Positions 26,770 through 35,963 of a stretch of DNA of 64,000 nucleotides are shown here, piece by piece (position 1 is the stretch's first letter; each line of letters begins with the position of its first letter). Origin of the DNA: Providencia stuartii. GTDB taxonomy: Bacteria > Pseudomonadota > Gammaproteobacteria > Enterobacterales > Enterobacteriaceae. Location of the stretch: positions 3,472,001 through 3,536,000 of the forward strand of contig NZ_CP119546.1 of assembly GCF_029277985.1 (NCBI RefSeq). The letters run 5' to 3'. The position numbers were made by a program, and so were the translations under genes. The notes under the pieces are model-generated. The model worked only from the letters and a program-made list of their open reading frames with translations, was not told where the DNA came from and ran no database searches.

Positions 26770-27147
26770 TCAACCCCTGAATACGTCGAATTGCACTATT
26801 GATAGCGGTTTGCTTATAGGTAGCGCATCAGTGCAACCAGCCGTATCTAAACTTGATAAGAGGTTAGCAAGCTGCTTTCTACCATCATCAAAGTACTGAT
26901 AGGAGCGAGAAGCGCCTGATGGTGCGTGTTCGGATGTTGTTTTTCTCACATCAGCGGATGACAGCATCAAAACAACAGCATAAAGCTTGATGAGCCTAGC
27001 CGTGCTTTCTGGATAGTTTGAAGCGTCAAGACAGTCATCTATTCCATTTGCAATAGTGATAAATGACTCAATAATAAAATCAGGAGCCTCAAAGCCCATT
27101 GAATCAAGCAACTCCTGAACCTGTTCGATTGTTATGTCTACAGCCAT
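26770..27147 (-). CDS. Head-tail adaptor-like protein (DUF7370 type)
   Basis: 125 residues, helical. VDITIEQVQELLDSMGFEAPDF and a SSADVRKTTSEHAPSGASRSY segment are typical of the small protein after the capsid gene in this phage group. Likely binds the portal as an adaptor. Confidence 0.65.
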   Translation of the reverse strand: MAVDITIEQVQELLDSMGFEAPDFIIESFITIANGIDDCLDASNYPESTARLIKLYAVVLMLSSADVRKTTSEHAPSGASRSYQYFDDGRKQLANLLSSLDTAGCTDALPISKPLSIVQFDVFRG

Positions 27148-27209
27148 GAGACCGCCTGAATATTAAAGGGGCAAAAGCCCCCTATTGTTTACCAGTCTTA
27201 TTTGCCGCC

Positions 27210-28223
27210 TTAAGCGTCAGTTTTTGCCTTCACTGAACGAGTGCTTGCACCATCTGGCTTGCCGCTTAATACCGCTGCGAATGGCACGTTTTTGCGCTCA
27301 AACTTACGGGTCCAGTTAGCTGGCTTGGCAATCTCAATGTTTGTTGGTGTTTTGCTTGGGTCCTCCTCTCCTAACCAACTAAAGCCTGCTGGCTGAAGAA
27401 TGAAGGTCTTACGCTCCCACAACACCTCAGCACCTCCACCATTACCACCAGATGCTTTACGGTCAAGCTCTACTGGTGTATGTGGCGAGCCGCTGCCATA
27501 GCCAAATGCCCCGCTACCAAAGAACACTGTCAGGTAACGCCCATCGTCATTCTTCAAGCTGTCATCCATGAAGATTGGCTTACCGAGGTAAGTTTGCAAA
27601 ATGATGCGCCCTTCAGAATCCCTGATAGTTTCGATTAGGTTTTGCGTGGCCATTTGTTTCATGATGACGGAATGCACGCCAATGGCACTAAACGTATCAG
27701 CAGCATCGCCAGCAGTGAATGCTGCATCAATCAAGTTATTAGCTGAGATAATCTCTCCGCCTTCAATAACCATGTCGCTGTCGTTGTTTGCGATATTACT
27801 GCCAATAATCCCGCGAGCTGTGCCAATGAGATAGCGCTGCCATTGACGGGTCCAATAAGTACCAAAACGATTACGAATATGAGACATTGGCTCGCTGTTT
27901 GCCAACTCAGCCGCTAAATCTGCGACCCCATAGCCTTTGTTAAGATATAAAACGCGAGCTTTCAGGCTTGATTGACTAGCCTTTCCAACCTGTCCGATTT
28001 GGTCTGGATCATCGGAGGTTGCATTTGGCGCTTCATTTGCGTCCAAATCATTCCAGTAGTTAATTGTTGCAGTGCCTTGGCTTCCAGAAGCGATAGCATC
28101 AAGCTGTGGTAATCGGGTGATAATCCCAGATTCGAATACTGCTGTTTTTTCAGGACTATTCTGTGGCTCAATTGCTTGATAGTAGTCACCACGGAAAATG
28201 TCCGATAAACGTGTTGTTGCCAT
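27210..28223 (-). CDS. Major capsid protein
   Basis: 337 residues. The start TTRLSDIFRGDYYQAIEPQN, the ARVLYLNKGYGVADLAAELA block and KPIFMDDSLKNDDGRYLTVFFG (key words only) identify the major coat protein of this lambdoid/HK97-like group. Follows the scaffold gene and precedes the connector genes. Confidence 0.9.
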   Translation of the reverse strand: MATTRLSDIFRGDYYQAIEPQNSPEKTAVFESGIITRLPQLDAIASGSQGTATINYWNDLDANEAPNATSDDPDQIGQVGKASQSSLKARVLYLNKGYGVADLAAELANSEPMSHIRNRFGTYWTRQWQRYLIGTARGIIGSNIANNDSDMVIEGGEIISANNLIDAAFTAGDAADTFSAIGVHSVIMKQMATQNLIETIRDSEGRIILQTYLGKPIFMDDSLKNDDGRYLTVFFGSGAFGYGSGSPHTPVELDRKASGGNGGGAEVLWERKTFILQPAGFSWLGEEDPSKTPTNIEIAKPANWTRKFERKNVPFAAVLSGKPDGASTRSVKAKTDA

Positions 28224-28238
28224 TATTTACTCTCCTAA

Positions 28239-28943
28239 TTATTGCGTTTTTGCGAGGCGTTTGAATTCCTCTGGGTTTTCTTCAAGCAAACGGATTCGCT
28301 CGGCCTCTGTGTAGTCTTTCCACGTTTTGCCAGTGCTTTTCCCTGTTGAGTGGTGATGTGTATCTCCTCCCGTGCCTGTGGCCTTGCTACCAATAATTAC
28401 TGGTGCAAATAACGGGTTACTACGAAACTCTTTTTCTAGATCATCAATAGTGAATGCAGACGGATGCCCCGCCGAATCAACGACTCGCGTTTTGCCTTCT
28501 TCTACTGATAAGCGAGATTTAATGTGTGGCATGATTAACGGAGCAGCATCACCAGCCAATTTGGTGGCCAATGTCTGTGCAACGTTATCAACCAAAAGCG
28601 TGTGTAGACTTGTATCTTTTTCCTGCAATTGTGCTAATAGCTCGCTTTCACGTGCTTTTAACTTTTCAGCCCAACTTTTTTCTAATGATTCAATGTCACC
28701 ATTTTTACGAGCCTGTTCTTCAGCTGCCTTCTTTGCAGCTTCTTCAGCTTGTCGGCGTTTCTCTTGCTCTGATTTTTTCTCAGAAAGCAACTCATCAACC
28801 TTTTTCTGAAGCCCTGACACATCTGGAATATCAGGCATACCTTCAATTTGAAGCTGGTAATTACCGCCAGACTCTTTGTAAAAAGCCTTTTGCTCATCGG
28901 TTAATGCGTCAAATTCTTCTTTCGATAATAAATATTTAAACAT
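28239..28943 (-). CDS. Capsid scaffolding protein
   Basis: About 234 residues from the ATG at 28943 with AGAGG upstream. The middle is a charged coiled coil (EKKSEQEKRRQAEEAAKKA). The C-terminal part is polar and has a His cluster (DTHHHSTGKS) with a final LLEENPEEFKRL helix. Composition and place before the coat gene indicate a scaffold. Confidence 0.85.
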   Translation of the reverse strand: MFKYLLSKEEFDALTDEQKAFYKESGGNYQLQIEGMPDIPDVSGLQKKVDELLSEKKSEQEKRRQAEEAAKKAAEEQARKNGDIESLEKSWAEKLKARESELLAQLQEKDTSLHTLLVDNVAQTLATKLAGDAAPLIMPHIKSRLSVEEGKTRVVDSAGHPSAFTIDDLEKEFRSNPLFAPVIIGSKATGTGGDTHHHSTGKSTGKTWKDYTEAERIRLLEENPEEFKRLAKTQ

Positions 28944-29029
28944 CGTCAAACCTCTGGTTTAGATGGCGCGGCCTCTGACCGCAGATAATAAAAAAGGCCA
29001 CCGAAGTGACCTTGATGATTCAAATAAAA

Positions 29030-29419
29030 CTATTTTTCTGTATCGTGAATTTTCTGTTTGAGCAGATAACCTTCAAGCGCCCAAATTTTATTAACTGCGT
29101 TCTGTCTGGCAATTTTGCGACCAATTTCCGCATCGAAATTTTCAGGGCTTGCACAAGCTGACTCACCAGTAACAGTGAAACCATTTTTCAGAACAAGAAC
29201 GCAAAACGTTAATACATCCAATTGAGATGGTGGGTTAATAATGCGTTCCACCTCACTTAATTTATTAAATTCATCACTTGCTGATAGAGCACCTGCAAAG
29301 CCATCACCAGCAGTAAAGTAATGCTCGCTAGCAATTACACCTTCAATGTGGTCTGACGTGATACGCGCGGCAGTTTTACCTTTAGCTTGAATCTCTTTTT
29401 CAATATCTTTATCTGTCAT
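29030..29419 (-). CDS. Gp49 family protein (N4 gp49 / Sf6 gp66)
   Basis: 129 residues. The C-terminal half, FCVLVLKNGFTVTGESACAS then NFDAEIGRKIARQNAVNKIW, is the conserved signature of the N4 gp49/Sf6 gene 66 family. Function is not established. Its place between the minor head and scaffold genes is usual for this group. Confidence 0.85.
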   Translation of the reverse strand: MTDKDIEKEIQAKGKTAARITSDHIEGVIASEHYFTAGDGFAGALSASDEFNKLSEVERIINPPSQLDVLTFCVLVLKNGFTVTGESACASPENFDAEIGRKIARQNAVNKIWALEGYLLKQKIHDTEK

Positions 29420-29463
29420 TTACTTACCCTCTAAATAAAAACCCGCTCAGTGGCGGGTCTGTG

Positions 29464-30528
29464 TTATTTCAATTCAATTCCGGCTCGCTCAAATGCTTCA
29501 GGTGCAAGCTTTTGCATATCCTTGAGCGTCATCGGTTTAAAGTTTTTGTGTAGCTGTAATTGTGCAAATCGCTCAGGCGACAGACCACCATCACGAAATA
29601 GCTTTCCTCTCGTTGGCCCAAGTATTAAATCTTGGCGCTTTGCAGGCTGGCGAGTTAACCACTCATAATAATTTTCTTCCCCCCATTCAGACCTGCCAAC
29701 TGGCCTAGTGATTATCAAATCCGCAAAACTATCATTAAGAATTGGTAATCGCTGACTTCGGCAGTTAGGATGCAATGGCGGCATTGGACCAACACCAACC
29801 GGATATCTATTACCAGATAAAGCCCTGCACGTAGATGAGGTTTTATTGTCCAATATGGCGCTGAATTCTTCCTCTTTGATTAAATCGTCATTCTCCTTAT
29901 AAAACTCCTGAGCCGCGCAAGTATGTGCATGCTGAATAGCAGTATTTGCAATTGTTCGGTAGTTATAAGTGATGCGAGATATTGTTGATGTTGTAACCTG
30001 CGACCTATCAATTGCAGCCCCGTTAATAGTGGCCTGTAGAGTTTGAATATTACTTTGTGCAGCCATAGCCAAAACGGCCTGATTCTCTACTTGTTGAACT
30101 GAACTATTTACCCAAGAGGATATAAACTTCTTGAGGAACAGTGAGCCTCCCCAAGCCGTTAATATCAGTGGTACATTTAAGATAGATTTCTCAACTTTAT
30201 CAGCACTAGGCTTGCTTACTTCATTTGTCACTATTTGCGATAAGCTATCAACTTCAAGCTGACTTGACTCAACACCGATATCGATAACCGATTGCAGTAA
30301 ATATTCAGAATAGCTGGTAAGAACTGGTGATAACTCTCGCTTTAACTCAGCAATGATGGCATTTAGTTTTGACCTCGATGTTATCTGGCCTGAGAAATTA
30401 GCTAACGCCTTAGCAACCGCCGCCCTTAACTCTCTTTGCATTGCCTCACTATCAACAATGCCAGCTTTGAGGCGTTCTAGGAGAATTTGGATCATCATTG
30501 AGTTGTCTAACATCAATTGTGATTGCAT
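29464..30528 (-). CDS. Minor head protein (SPP1 gp7 / Mu F type)
   Basis: About 354 residues. The C-terminal DNKTSSTCRALSGNRYPVG, PPLHPNCRSQRLP motif is diagnostic of the head morphogenesis family. The N-terminal 200 residues are helical. Start taken at ATG 30528 behind GAGGTGAG, just after the portal stop. A few copies enter the capsid and may be ejected. Confidence 0.87.
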   Translation of the reverse strand: MQSQLMLDNSMMIQILLERLKAGIVDSEAMQRELRAAVAKALANFSGQITSRSKLNAIIAELKRELSPVLTSYSEYLLQSVIDIGVESSQLEVDSLSQIVTNEVSKPSADKVEKSILNVPLILTAWGGSLFLKKFISSWVNSSVQQVENQAVLAMAAQSNIQTLQATINGAAIDRSQVTTSTISRITYNYRTIANTAIQHAHTCAAQEFYKENDDLIKEEEFSAILDNKTSSTCRALSGNRYPVGVGPMPPLHPNCRSQRLPILNDSFADLIITRPVGRSEWGEENYYEWLTRQPAKRQDLILGPTRGKLFRDGGLSPERFAQLQLHKNFKPMTLKDMQKLAPEAFERAGIELK

Positions 30529-30536
30529 ACTCACCT

Positions 30537-31913
30537 CTACATCATTGAGTTAGCTCTAGATAATTCTATCTCTTCGATAACATCCTCAGCTTTCTCATCT
30601 TGCGGAATAATATTGATACTTTGCAGGTACTTAACAAAATCAATCATTCGCATAGCACCTGATTGCAGAGCAGCAAGTAAAGCCGTAATTGCTTGAGAAT
30701 CTAATTGTGCAACATCGTAAACTTTGTTCAATTCGATAGTCGCCTCACCACTTCCCGCAAACTGAATGCAGAATCCAAGCGCTCGGTTAAAAGCCTGCTC
30801 CACATTGCCAGCACACAAGGAAAGCACAGAGTTATCTGTTTGCGCCTCATCCTGAGCCTGTGTGGCTGTTCTAGCCGATGTACCGCGCTCAACTAACTTA
30901 GCCCCTAGCATTGCCATTTGCTTCTCTCTGCGCTCTGCTAGTGTGATTTGGATATTCCTATCTTCTGGCTGGGCAAACTTCATATCACCGCCGACAGGAA
31001 GCAACACACCTTTACGAGAGCCTACATTAAAACCATCTTTGAGATGATCTTGCACCCAAGTATTATCTAGACCAGTTAAAGCAATCATTGGCTGACCAAC
31101 TGTGTGAGCTGACTCTGCAATATCTGCTTCGGCTTGGTAATGCTTGATATTTAAGTAAGCTATATCAGCAAGCGGTGGGGCGTCAGGGGTATGGTCATTG
31201 TTCATAGAACCAATCCATGACCACGGTAATTCACTCAAGGGCTTCCCAGTAGCATCACTCAATACAATCCAGTCTGTTACTTTTATATCGCCATCTTCAT
31301 ACCAACGGCGAGAATGGGCCACATCATCAATAAGCCGTAACTCAATCCAATTCTTCTGCATTTTTAGCTCAAAATCTTCGGTATCAACGGGCTCTTGATA
31401 TTGAAGAACAACGAGTGATGTTTTCCCGTTAGTCACTCGCCAGTTAATGATTTCTTTTGCTGTAAACAATCGAATATATGGGCGGCCTTTATTTGCTTCA
31501 AACTGAACACCTGACCCGCTAAAATCGCTTAATAGGCCCGCACGTCCACGCTGTAAGTTTTGCGATAAAGCATCTCTTATCATTTGCGTTAATGGCTGGC
31601 CTTGACCGTCAATATCGGTTTCTAAATATTCAACGCCTCCGCTTACGCTAATCTTTACTGGCTTGCCAAATGCTATACCGAGTAGGCCACTTAACGTTCT
31701 ACCCGTAGCATTAAGGAATGAAGCTCTCGCCAGATAACTCTTGTAACGTGAGTTATCTTTGTCATCAGCATCCTTTTTATCCGCTGGATGTGGTAAGTAT
31801 TTTTCTTTTTTACTTTTTACAACTCGTTCGCCATCAACACAATCGCCAATCATGTCCCACTCAGGCAAAAACTCGCTGTACGCTGGATGTTTATAATCAA
31901 CGTTTGTATTCAT
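30537..31913 (-). CDS. Portal protein (DUF4055 family)
   Basis: 458 residues. Early blocks HPAYSEFLPEWDMIGDCVDG and YKSYLARASFLNATGRTLSG, then RLIDDVAHSRRWYEDGD and the ERREKQMAMLGAKLVE region, mark the DUF4055 portal family. Forms the dodecameric DNA channel. Stop of terminase and start here are 1 bp apart. Confidence 0.9.
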   Translation of the reverse strand: MNTNVDYKHPAYSEFLPEWDMIGDCVDGERVVKSKKEKYLPHPADKKDADDKDNSRYKSYLARASFLNATGRTLSGLLGIAFGKPVKISVSGGVEYLETDIDGQGQPLTQMIRDALSQNLQRGRAGLLSDFSGSGVQFEANKGRPYIRLFTAKEIINWRVTNGKTSLVVLQYQEPVDTEDFELKMQKNWIELRLIDDVAHSRRWYEDGDIKVTDWIVLSDATGKPLSELPWSWIGSMNNDHTPDAPPLADIAYLNIKHYQAEADIAESAHTVGQPMIALTGLDNTWVQDHLKDGFNVGSRKGVLLPVGGDMKFAQPEDRNIQITLAERREKQMAMLGAKLVERGTSARTATQAQDEAQTDNSVLSLCAGNVEQAFNRALGFCIQFAGSGEATIELNKVYDVAQLDSQAITALLAALQSGAMRMIDFVKYLQSINIIPQDEKAEDVIEEIELSRANSMM

Positions 31914-31914
31914 A

Positions 31915-33399
31915 TTAGTTCCAGTTGAATTCTAGTTTCTCGGTTAGTCGCTTAACATTTCGTCTACTTACAGCAAAGTAACGGAACCCGTCAGCGTCAT
32001 GTGATGTGTAGTCATGAAGTGGCTTATCTTTCCAACATCCCTTTTTGTCATCCCACTCTTTGCGATAAGCTTCAAGGTGTGCGATGCCTTCGCCGCATTT
32101 ATGCTCATCAAATGCACAATGAGGGAGAATTTCACGTACCGCCTCAATACCCCCATCGATAGATACTCTCGGCACGACATTAAATCGAATTGAGTAAACC
32201 TGTCCGTCAATTTCATACCCTTCACGCGCTAACTCTCTACGTGATTTCGCATCTGAGCCAAACTCGCGGTTATCGATATCATGAGGTCCATTGTGACTTG
32301 CATATGTGTAGCCTTTGTCTTTCAGCACTTTCATGTAGTGTCGTAGACCTTCACCGCTGTTTGAGTAGTGGTCTATGACATGGAACTCTTCGCCCACTTC
32401 ACGAATAAACCAGATTGACGTTGAGTCACCCACGCCAATATCCCAGTATGTGTGAACGGGTAAGTGTGAATTATTAGGAAGTGTGCCAATGCGTTTATTC
32501 TCGTACAAAAAGCGGAATTGTTTAGCGTAATAAGCACCCTCAACCGATTGCTGAAATGCTTCAGACGGTATTGACGGGTATTCTCGCTTCATATCTTCGC
32601 CGAGTGTTTTCTCTTTGGCGTAGTACCATGCTTTCTGGCGCTCGTTTAATTGAACACCATGTTTGCTGGCTATCTCATCGAAATAATCAACTAACCGTTG
32701 CGGTAATGGCTCAACAGGGTTGATGGCATACTCTGGATTCTTCCACCATGAGAAGAAAAAGAACTTCCAGTCTAGGTTAGAGAGAGTCTTATTCTGAATT
32801 TGCGCTTTCTCAGCAGACTGGCAATAATCGAAGAAATAACCTGCTCGACCCTCCGCTGTGCTTTCAATCGTCGTAAAACAATCGCTTGATACCGCCTCAA
32901 ATGCGCCAGTGACAATCTCACGTGCTTTCTCTGGATACTTAGCACATATCTTACCGAACTCAGAAACGTGCAAATAGCGGAGCGTACCGCCACGAAATGA
33001 CGTGCTGATATAAAGTGACCCGCCTTTACTAAACACCAACTCACCAGCCGCATCATTACTCGCTGGGTTAGCCGCTTTGATTTCATCGGGTAGCTTGTCA
33101 TAGGCATACTTTATCTTTTCCCTGAATAGTCGCTTAGCATCGTTAAGTGTGTGGGCTATCAATGCACATTTCGCAGCCTCAAATAACGCTGCGTCTAGCT
33201 GGATAATGCAAACCTCAGTAGTGAAGCCAAGCTGACGGGCTTTAAGGATAATGTTTCGCGTGTGCATCCCTTCAAAGTATTCAAGCTGCTCAGGCGTCAT
33301 TTTAAATCGAACTGGCTTACCTTCTTTGTTTGTGATCCAGTATAGGTGGTTCAATCGCCAGAGCTTATCTCTTAATAATGCAAGATGTTCTGGCTTCAT
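31915..33399 (-). CDS. Terminase large subunit
   Basis: 494 residues. The Walker A-like IILKARQLGFTTEVCII lies at about 49-65 and Walker B-like LRYLHVSEFGKI at about 138-149. FTTIESTAEGRAGYFFDYC and the nuclease part with YWDIGVGDSTSIWFIRE, followed by SHDADGFRYFAVSRR, are typical of packaging motors. ATPase and endonuclease for genome packaging. Confidence 0.92.
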   Translation of the reverse strand: MKPEHLALLRDKLWRLNHLYWITNKEGKPVRFKMTPEQLEYFEGMHTRNIILKARQLGFTTEVCIIQLDAALFEAAKCALIAHTLNDAKRLFREKIKYAYDKLPDEIKAANPASNDAAGELVFSKGGSLYISTSFRGGTLRYLHVSEFGKICAKYPEKAREIVTGAFEAVSSDCFTTIESTAEGRAGYFFDYCQSAEKAQIQNKTLSNLDWKFFFFSWWKNPEYAINPVEPLPQRLVDYFDEIASKHGVQLNERQKAWYYAKEKTLGEDMKREYPSIPSEAFQQSVEGAYYAKQFRFLYENKRIGTLPNNSHLPVHTYWDIGVGDSTSIWFIREVGEEFHVIDHYSNSGEGLRHYMKVLKDKGYTYASHNGPHDIDNREFGSDAKSRRELAREGYEIDGQVYSIRFNVVPRVSIDGGIEAVREILPHCAFDEHKCGEGIAHLEAYRKEWDDKKGCWKDKPLHDYTSHDADGFRYFAVSRRNVKRLTEKLEFNWN

Positions 33400-33401
33400 G
33401 A

Positions 33402-34004
33402 TTATTCCTTAGATAAGTCATCCATTAGTTCTGATAGCTGACTAGCTGTCTTATTCGGCTGAGCATCATCAAGCCCGTATGCTTGACGCTCAAGCCCAAC
33501 CAAGTTTTTGAGTGTTTCACTTAATGCTTTGGCTGACTTAACGCGCTCAGGCAGGGAGATGATTGAGTGATAAATTTCATTGAGTTTGTCGCGTCCGTTG
33601 TCATCAGGACTAAACATTAACTCGCCAAGTTTTCTTAAAGCTGGCACATCAGCACATTCAGCAGATAGTTCATCAAATAAGTTGTTAGTTAATTCTCTAG
33701 CCCTTCGAATATCGCCTCTATGCTCCATGCGGACATTAGCGATAACCTCGGCATTAGCCTCAATAAGTTGCCGTTCTGAAATAGCCTTTTCGGTGGCAAC
33801 CAGACTGGCAACCTCCCTTTTGGCAACCAAGTTTTCAGCCCTAGCCTTAACCTTTGCCTTTAAATCTCGCTCCCATCCTTCTTTCTTGGCGCGCTTACTT
33901 ATCGCCTGATGGGTTATCTCGTATTGAGATGCTATTTCCCTTATGGACATCACGCCAGCTCGGTAAGCCGACTCGATGGCCTCCCAATCTGGTCTTTTAG
34001 CCAT
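33402..34004 (-). CDS. Terminase small subunit
   Basis: About 200 residues from the ATG at 34004. The N-terminal helix-turn-helix (AIESAYRAGVMSIREIASQY then ITHQAISKRAKKEGW) binds the packaging site. The remainder is helical and oligomerising. Directly upstream of the large subunit. Confidence 0.85.
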   Translation of the reverse strand: MAKRPDWEAIESAYRAGVMSIREIASQYEITHQAISKRAKKEGWERDLKAKVKARAENLVAKREVASLVATEKAISERQLIEANAEVIANVRMEHRGDIRRARELTNNLFDELSAECADVPALRKLGELMFSPDDNGRDKLNEIYHSIISLPERVKSAKALSETLKNLVGLERQAYGLDDAQPNKTASQLSELMDDLSKE

Positions 34005-34037
34005 ATCCATTCCTTAAATAAAAAAGGCCACTAGGGC

Positions 34038-34820
34038 CTATTGTAATGTTGCAGTGTGTGATGGTTGATTGCTCGATGGATAAAGCAATTGCATTTGTCC
34101 TTTAACATCAAAAGCAGCCATACATCGAGCATCAAAGTCTTTGTAGTCAACAGAACTATTAGCAATATTTGTTACTGCCACCATTTGCTGCTCTACCGCA
34201 CGCAAGGCATCACCTTTCAGATACTGATGGATTTTTTCTCTGTCGCCTTTATTTTCTTTGACTGATTCATACACATAATCAGGCAATGCAACGCCATAAA
34301 CCCATTTAGCCGTGATGCCAGCGAACAATAATGGACAACCGCCAACATGACCAAAATAAGGAGTCCCTGACATCTTTGATAGCGCTCTATAATAGGGTTC
34401 TTGAAATCTCTTTTCCCACTCAGTAGCTTCTTTGTATGTCAGTAACCCAATAACCTGATCTTCGGTCAATGTCATACTCTGTGACATCAACATGTTTTTA
34501 ATGTGCCGGTCACAAGCGCGAGCAAATTTTGGTGATAACCATCTAGCAAACTCAATTACTAATTCAGGATGGATCCAAGTACCGCCATGTCGTCCTTTTT
34601 CTACTCGAACTAAAAGGGGAGAAATCTCCTCTTTAGAATTATACGCTTCAATATCAAGCTCTTTGCCAACCTCGTAGATATACTCTTTAGTTGATGAGAC
34701 CCTTAACCAGTCTTTGGTTAGTTTTCCAAAGTGCCTAGCTGCTGCTGTAGCATTAACCCAACAATCGCCATTAAACGGGATCAGAGTTTCGTCATACTTC
34801 ATAGGTACGATTTTAATCAT
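34038..34820 (-). CDS. KilA-N domain protein with P63C-type C-terminus
   Basis: 260 residues. KilA-N at about 1-110 (NGDCWVNATAAARHFGKLTKDW, GGTWIHPELVIEFARWLSP in abbreviated form). The C-terminal P63C-like part has ERFQEPYYRALSKMSG-type residues at 130-215 and a GVALPDYVYESVKENKG segment. Family members are DNA-binding or antirepressor-like regulators. It lies just before terminase and is preceded by a structured leader. Confidence 0.82.
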   Translation of the reverse strand: MIKIVPMKYDETLIPFNGDCWVNATAAARHFGKLTKDWLRVSSTKEYIYEVGKELDIEAYNSKEEISPLLVRVEKGRHGGTWIHPELVIEFARWLSPKFARACDRHIKNMLMSQSMTLTEDQVIGLLTYKEATEWEKRFQEPYYRALSKMSGTPYFGHVGGCPLLFAGITAKWVYGVALPDYVYESVKENKGDREKIHQYLKGDALRAVEQQMVAVTNIANSSVDYKDFDARCMAAFDVKGQMQLLYPSSNQPSHTATLQ

Positions 34821-34852
34821 TGCATATTTCCTATAGAAAGAGAGCCTGTAGC

Positions 34853-34925
34853 ACAGAAAAGCCGCCCCAAGAGAGCTTGCCAGCTATAACGGCAGTTCTC
34901 AGGCTCACTTTCTGTAGCCTCTTGG
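34853..34925 (-). promoter_or_regulatory. Structured leader upstream of the KilA-N gene
   Basis: On the minus strand, CCAAGAG (34925-34919) pairs with CTCTTGG (34873-34867), and ACAGAAAG (34915-34908) pairs with CTTTTCTGT (34861-34853). The pairings cross, so a pseudoknot is possible. It begins about 105 nt and ends 33 nt before the gene start. Confidence 0.5.
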
Positions 34926-35305
34926 TGTTTTAAATGTGCGTGCTATGCACAGAGCGAAATGCGATTTATGTAGATACGGGATAATCCCGTATGTAGATAT
35001 AACCTGTTGATTATGCTTAATTCTGTCACAAAACTAGATTACCTGCTCATTGGTCATCGAATCAGTGACCAATGGAAATAGATGGTAATGCATTGTTTTT
35101 ATTACTAACGGTCAAATTGACCGCCTTTACGTGTCGTTGTGGGCTAAATGGCGATTTCCAGCATGCCTATACTGTCATGGCAGAAAGCCCCTGATTTCTC
35201 AGAGGCTCATTATTCGCTTGCATATTTTGAATACGTTAACTACATTTAATGTGATATTCATTTGTTCAACAGATGTGCTTAGCCCAACGCTGTGTGGGCT
35301 TTTTT
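34926..35305. other. Noncoding stretch between KilA-N and lysis genes
   Basis: No convincing gene. Contains a near-perfect palindrome ATACGGGAT-A-ATCCCGTAT around 34973-34991 and, on the minus strand, a 9-bp hairpin with GAAA loop (AGCCTCTGA/TCAGGGGCT) near 35185-35208 followed by TTTCT. A plus-strand terminator closes it at 35281. It may hold an RNA gene or the packaging site. Confidence 0.45.
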
Positions 35306-35307
35306 TT
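35281..35307 (+). terminator. Plus-strand terminator without a plus-strand gene
   Basis: AGCCCA-loop-TGGGCT followed by eight T. No protein gene precedes it on the plus strand, so it may end a small RNA or block antisense transcription. Confidence 0.6.
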
Positions 35308-35361
35308 ATTCAATTACCCGCCGTTGTTGTTCAATTTCCCGTATTGCTTTCTTGTCTGACA

Positions 35362-35517
35362 TTAAAAACTAACGCCTAAATCTCGCAATTGAGATTCCAC
35401 TTTCATTAAGCGACTAGTAAATGTCATCTTGCCGATAATGTCATTCCACGAAATGCCATCTAGAATACGTTGCACCTCGCTTCTTTCGGCAAGTAAAAAA
35501 ACGACCTCTAAGCTCAC
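35362..35517 (-). CDS. Small phage protein after Rz
   Basis: 51 residues with a GTG start overlapping the Rz stop (GTGA). Sequence SLEVVFLLAERSEVQRILDG then WNDIIGKMTFTSRL; helical, not recognised. Its TAATG end overlaps the start of an 18-codon frame (35306-35362, MSDKKAIREIEQQRRVIE), which may also be translated. Coupling supports expression with the lysis genes. Confidence 0.6.
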   Translation of the reverse strand: MSLEVVFLLAERSEVQRILDGISWNDIIGKMTFTSRLMKVESQLRDLGVSF

Positions 35518-35963
35518 TGTAAACACTCCGTTCTAATGTAGTCTTGCAACCCCTTAATCATCTGCTCTGACTCTGCAATTCTGTTTCTGAGTAACCAATA
35601 ATTTCTGACAGCGGAGTCAGTAGGTCTGGCGGTTGCTCCATCATCCAAGCCGGAGGTGGAACTGCCTTCGCCTTTCGGACAACTGGCTCTGATGTACACC
35701 CGCTCAGGATTACGCTCAGCAGCAATACGCAACTGGTCAATTTCATTCTTTGCACTGACTAACTCCTGAGTGTATTTAATATCGAGTTGATTTAATCGAG
35801 TGATACGGGCTTGATAGTCTTTGTTGATGTCGACTTGTTGTGAGAGTTGTTCAGTGAGTGATTGGTTTTCTTTACTCAACTCGCCAACTTTTACAACTAA
35901 GTATTGGAGTGAAAAAACACAAATCACAGAGCCAATTAAAAGAACCCATTTACCAATACTCAT
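35514..35963 (-). CDS. Rz: Inner-membrane spanin Rz
   Basis: About 149 residues from ATG 35963, which overlaps the endolysin stop. N-terminal membrane anchor (KWVLLIGSVICVFSLQYL), then a long coiled coil to about residue 95, and a C-terminal region containing the Rz1 frame. Bridges the periplasm with Rz1 and fuses the membranes at lysis. Confidence 0.85.
   Translation of the reverse strand: MSIGKWVLLIGSVICVFSLQYLVVKVGELSKENQSLTEQLSQQVDINKDYQARITRLNQLDIKYTQELVSAKNEIDQLRIAAERNPERVYIRASCPKGEGSSTSGLDDGATARPTDSAVRNYWLLRNRIAESEQMIKGLQDYIRTECLQ
35558..35755 (-). CDS. Rz1: Outer-membrane spanin lipoprotein Rz1
   Basis: 65 residues entirely within Rz in another frame, the lambda layout. Signal peptide and lipobox LSGC (VLLLSVILSGCTSEP), then a proline-rich mature part (AVPPPAWMMEQPPDLLTP). 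Partner of Rz in disrupting the outer membrane. Confidence 0.9.
   Translation of the reverse strand: MQRMKLTSCVLLLSVILSGCTSEPVVRKAKAVPPPAWMMEQPPDLLTPLSEIIGYSETELQSQSR

Noticed and set aside
28372..28939. Plus-strand frames of 122 and 145 codons over the scaffold gene
   Set aside because: Shadows of a Lys/Glu/Ala-rich coding strand; the minus gene fits family and operon.
29850..31400. Plus-strand frames over the portal and minor head genes
   Set aside because: Antisense shadows without ribosome binding sites.
35131..35379. 82-codon plus-strand frame in the gap before lysis genes
   Set aside because: Runs through a strong terminator and over the small coupled minus gene; no family likeness.
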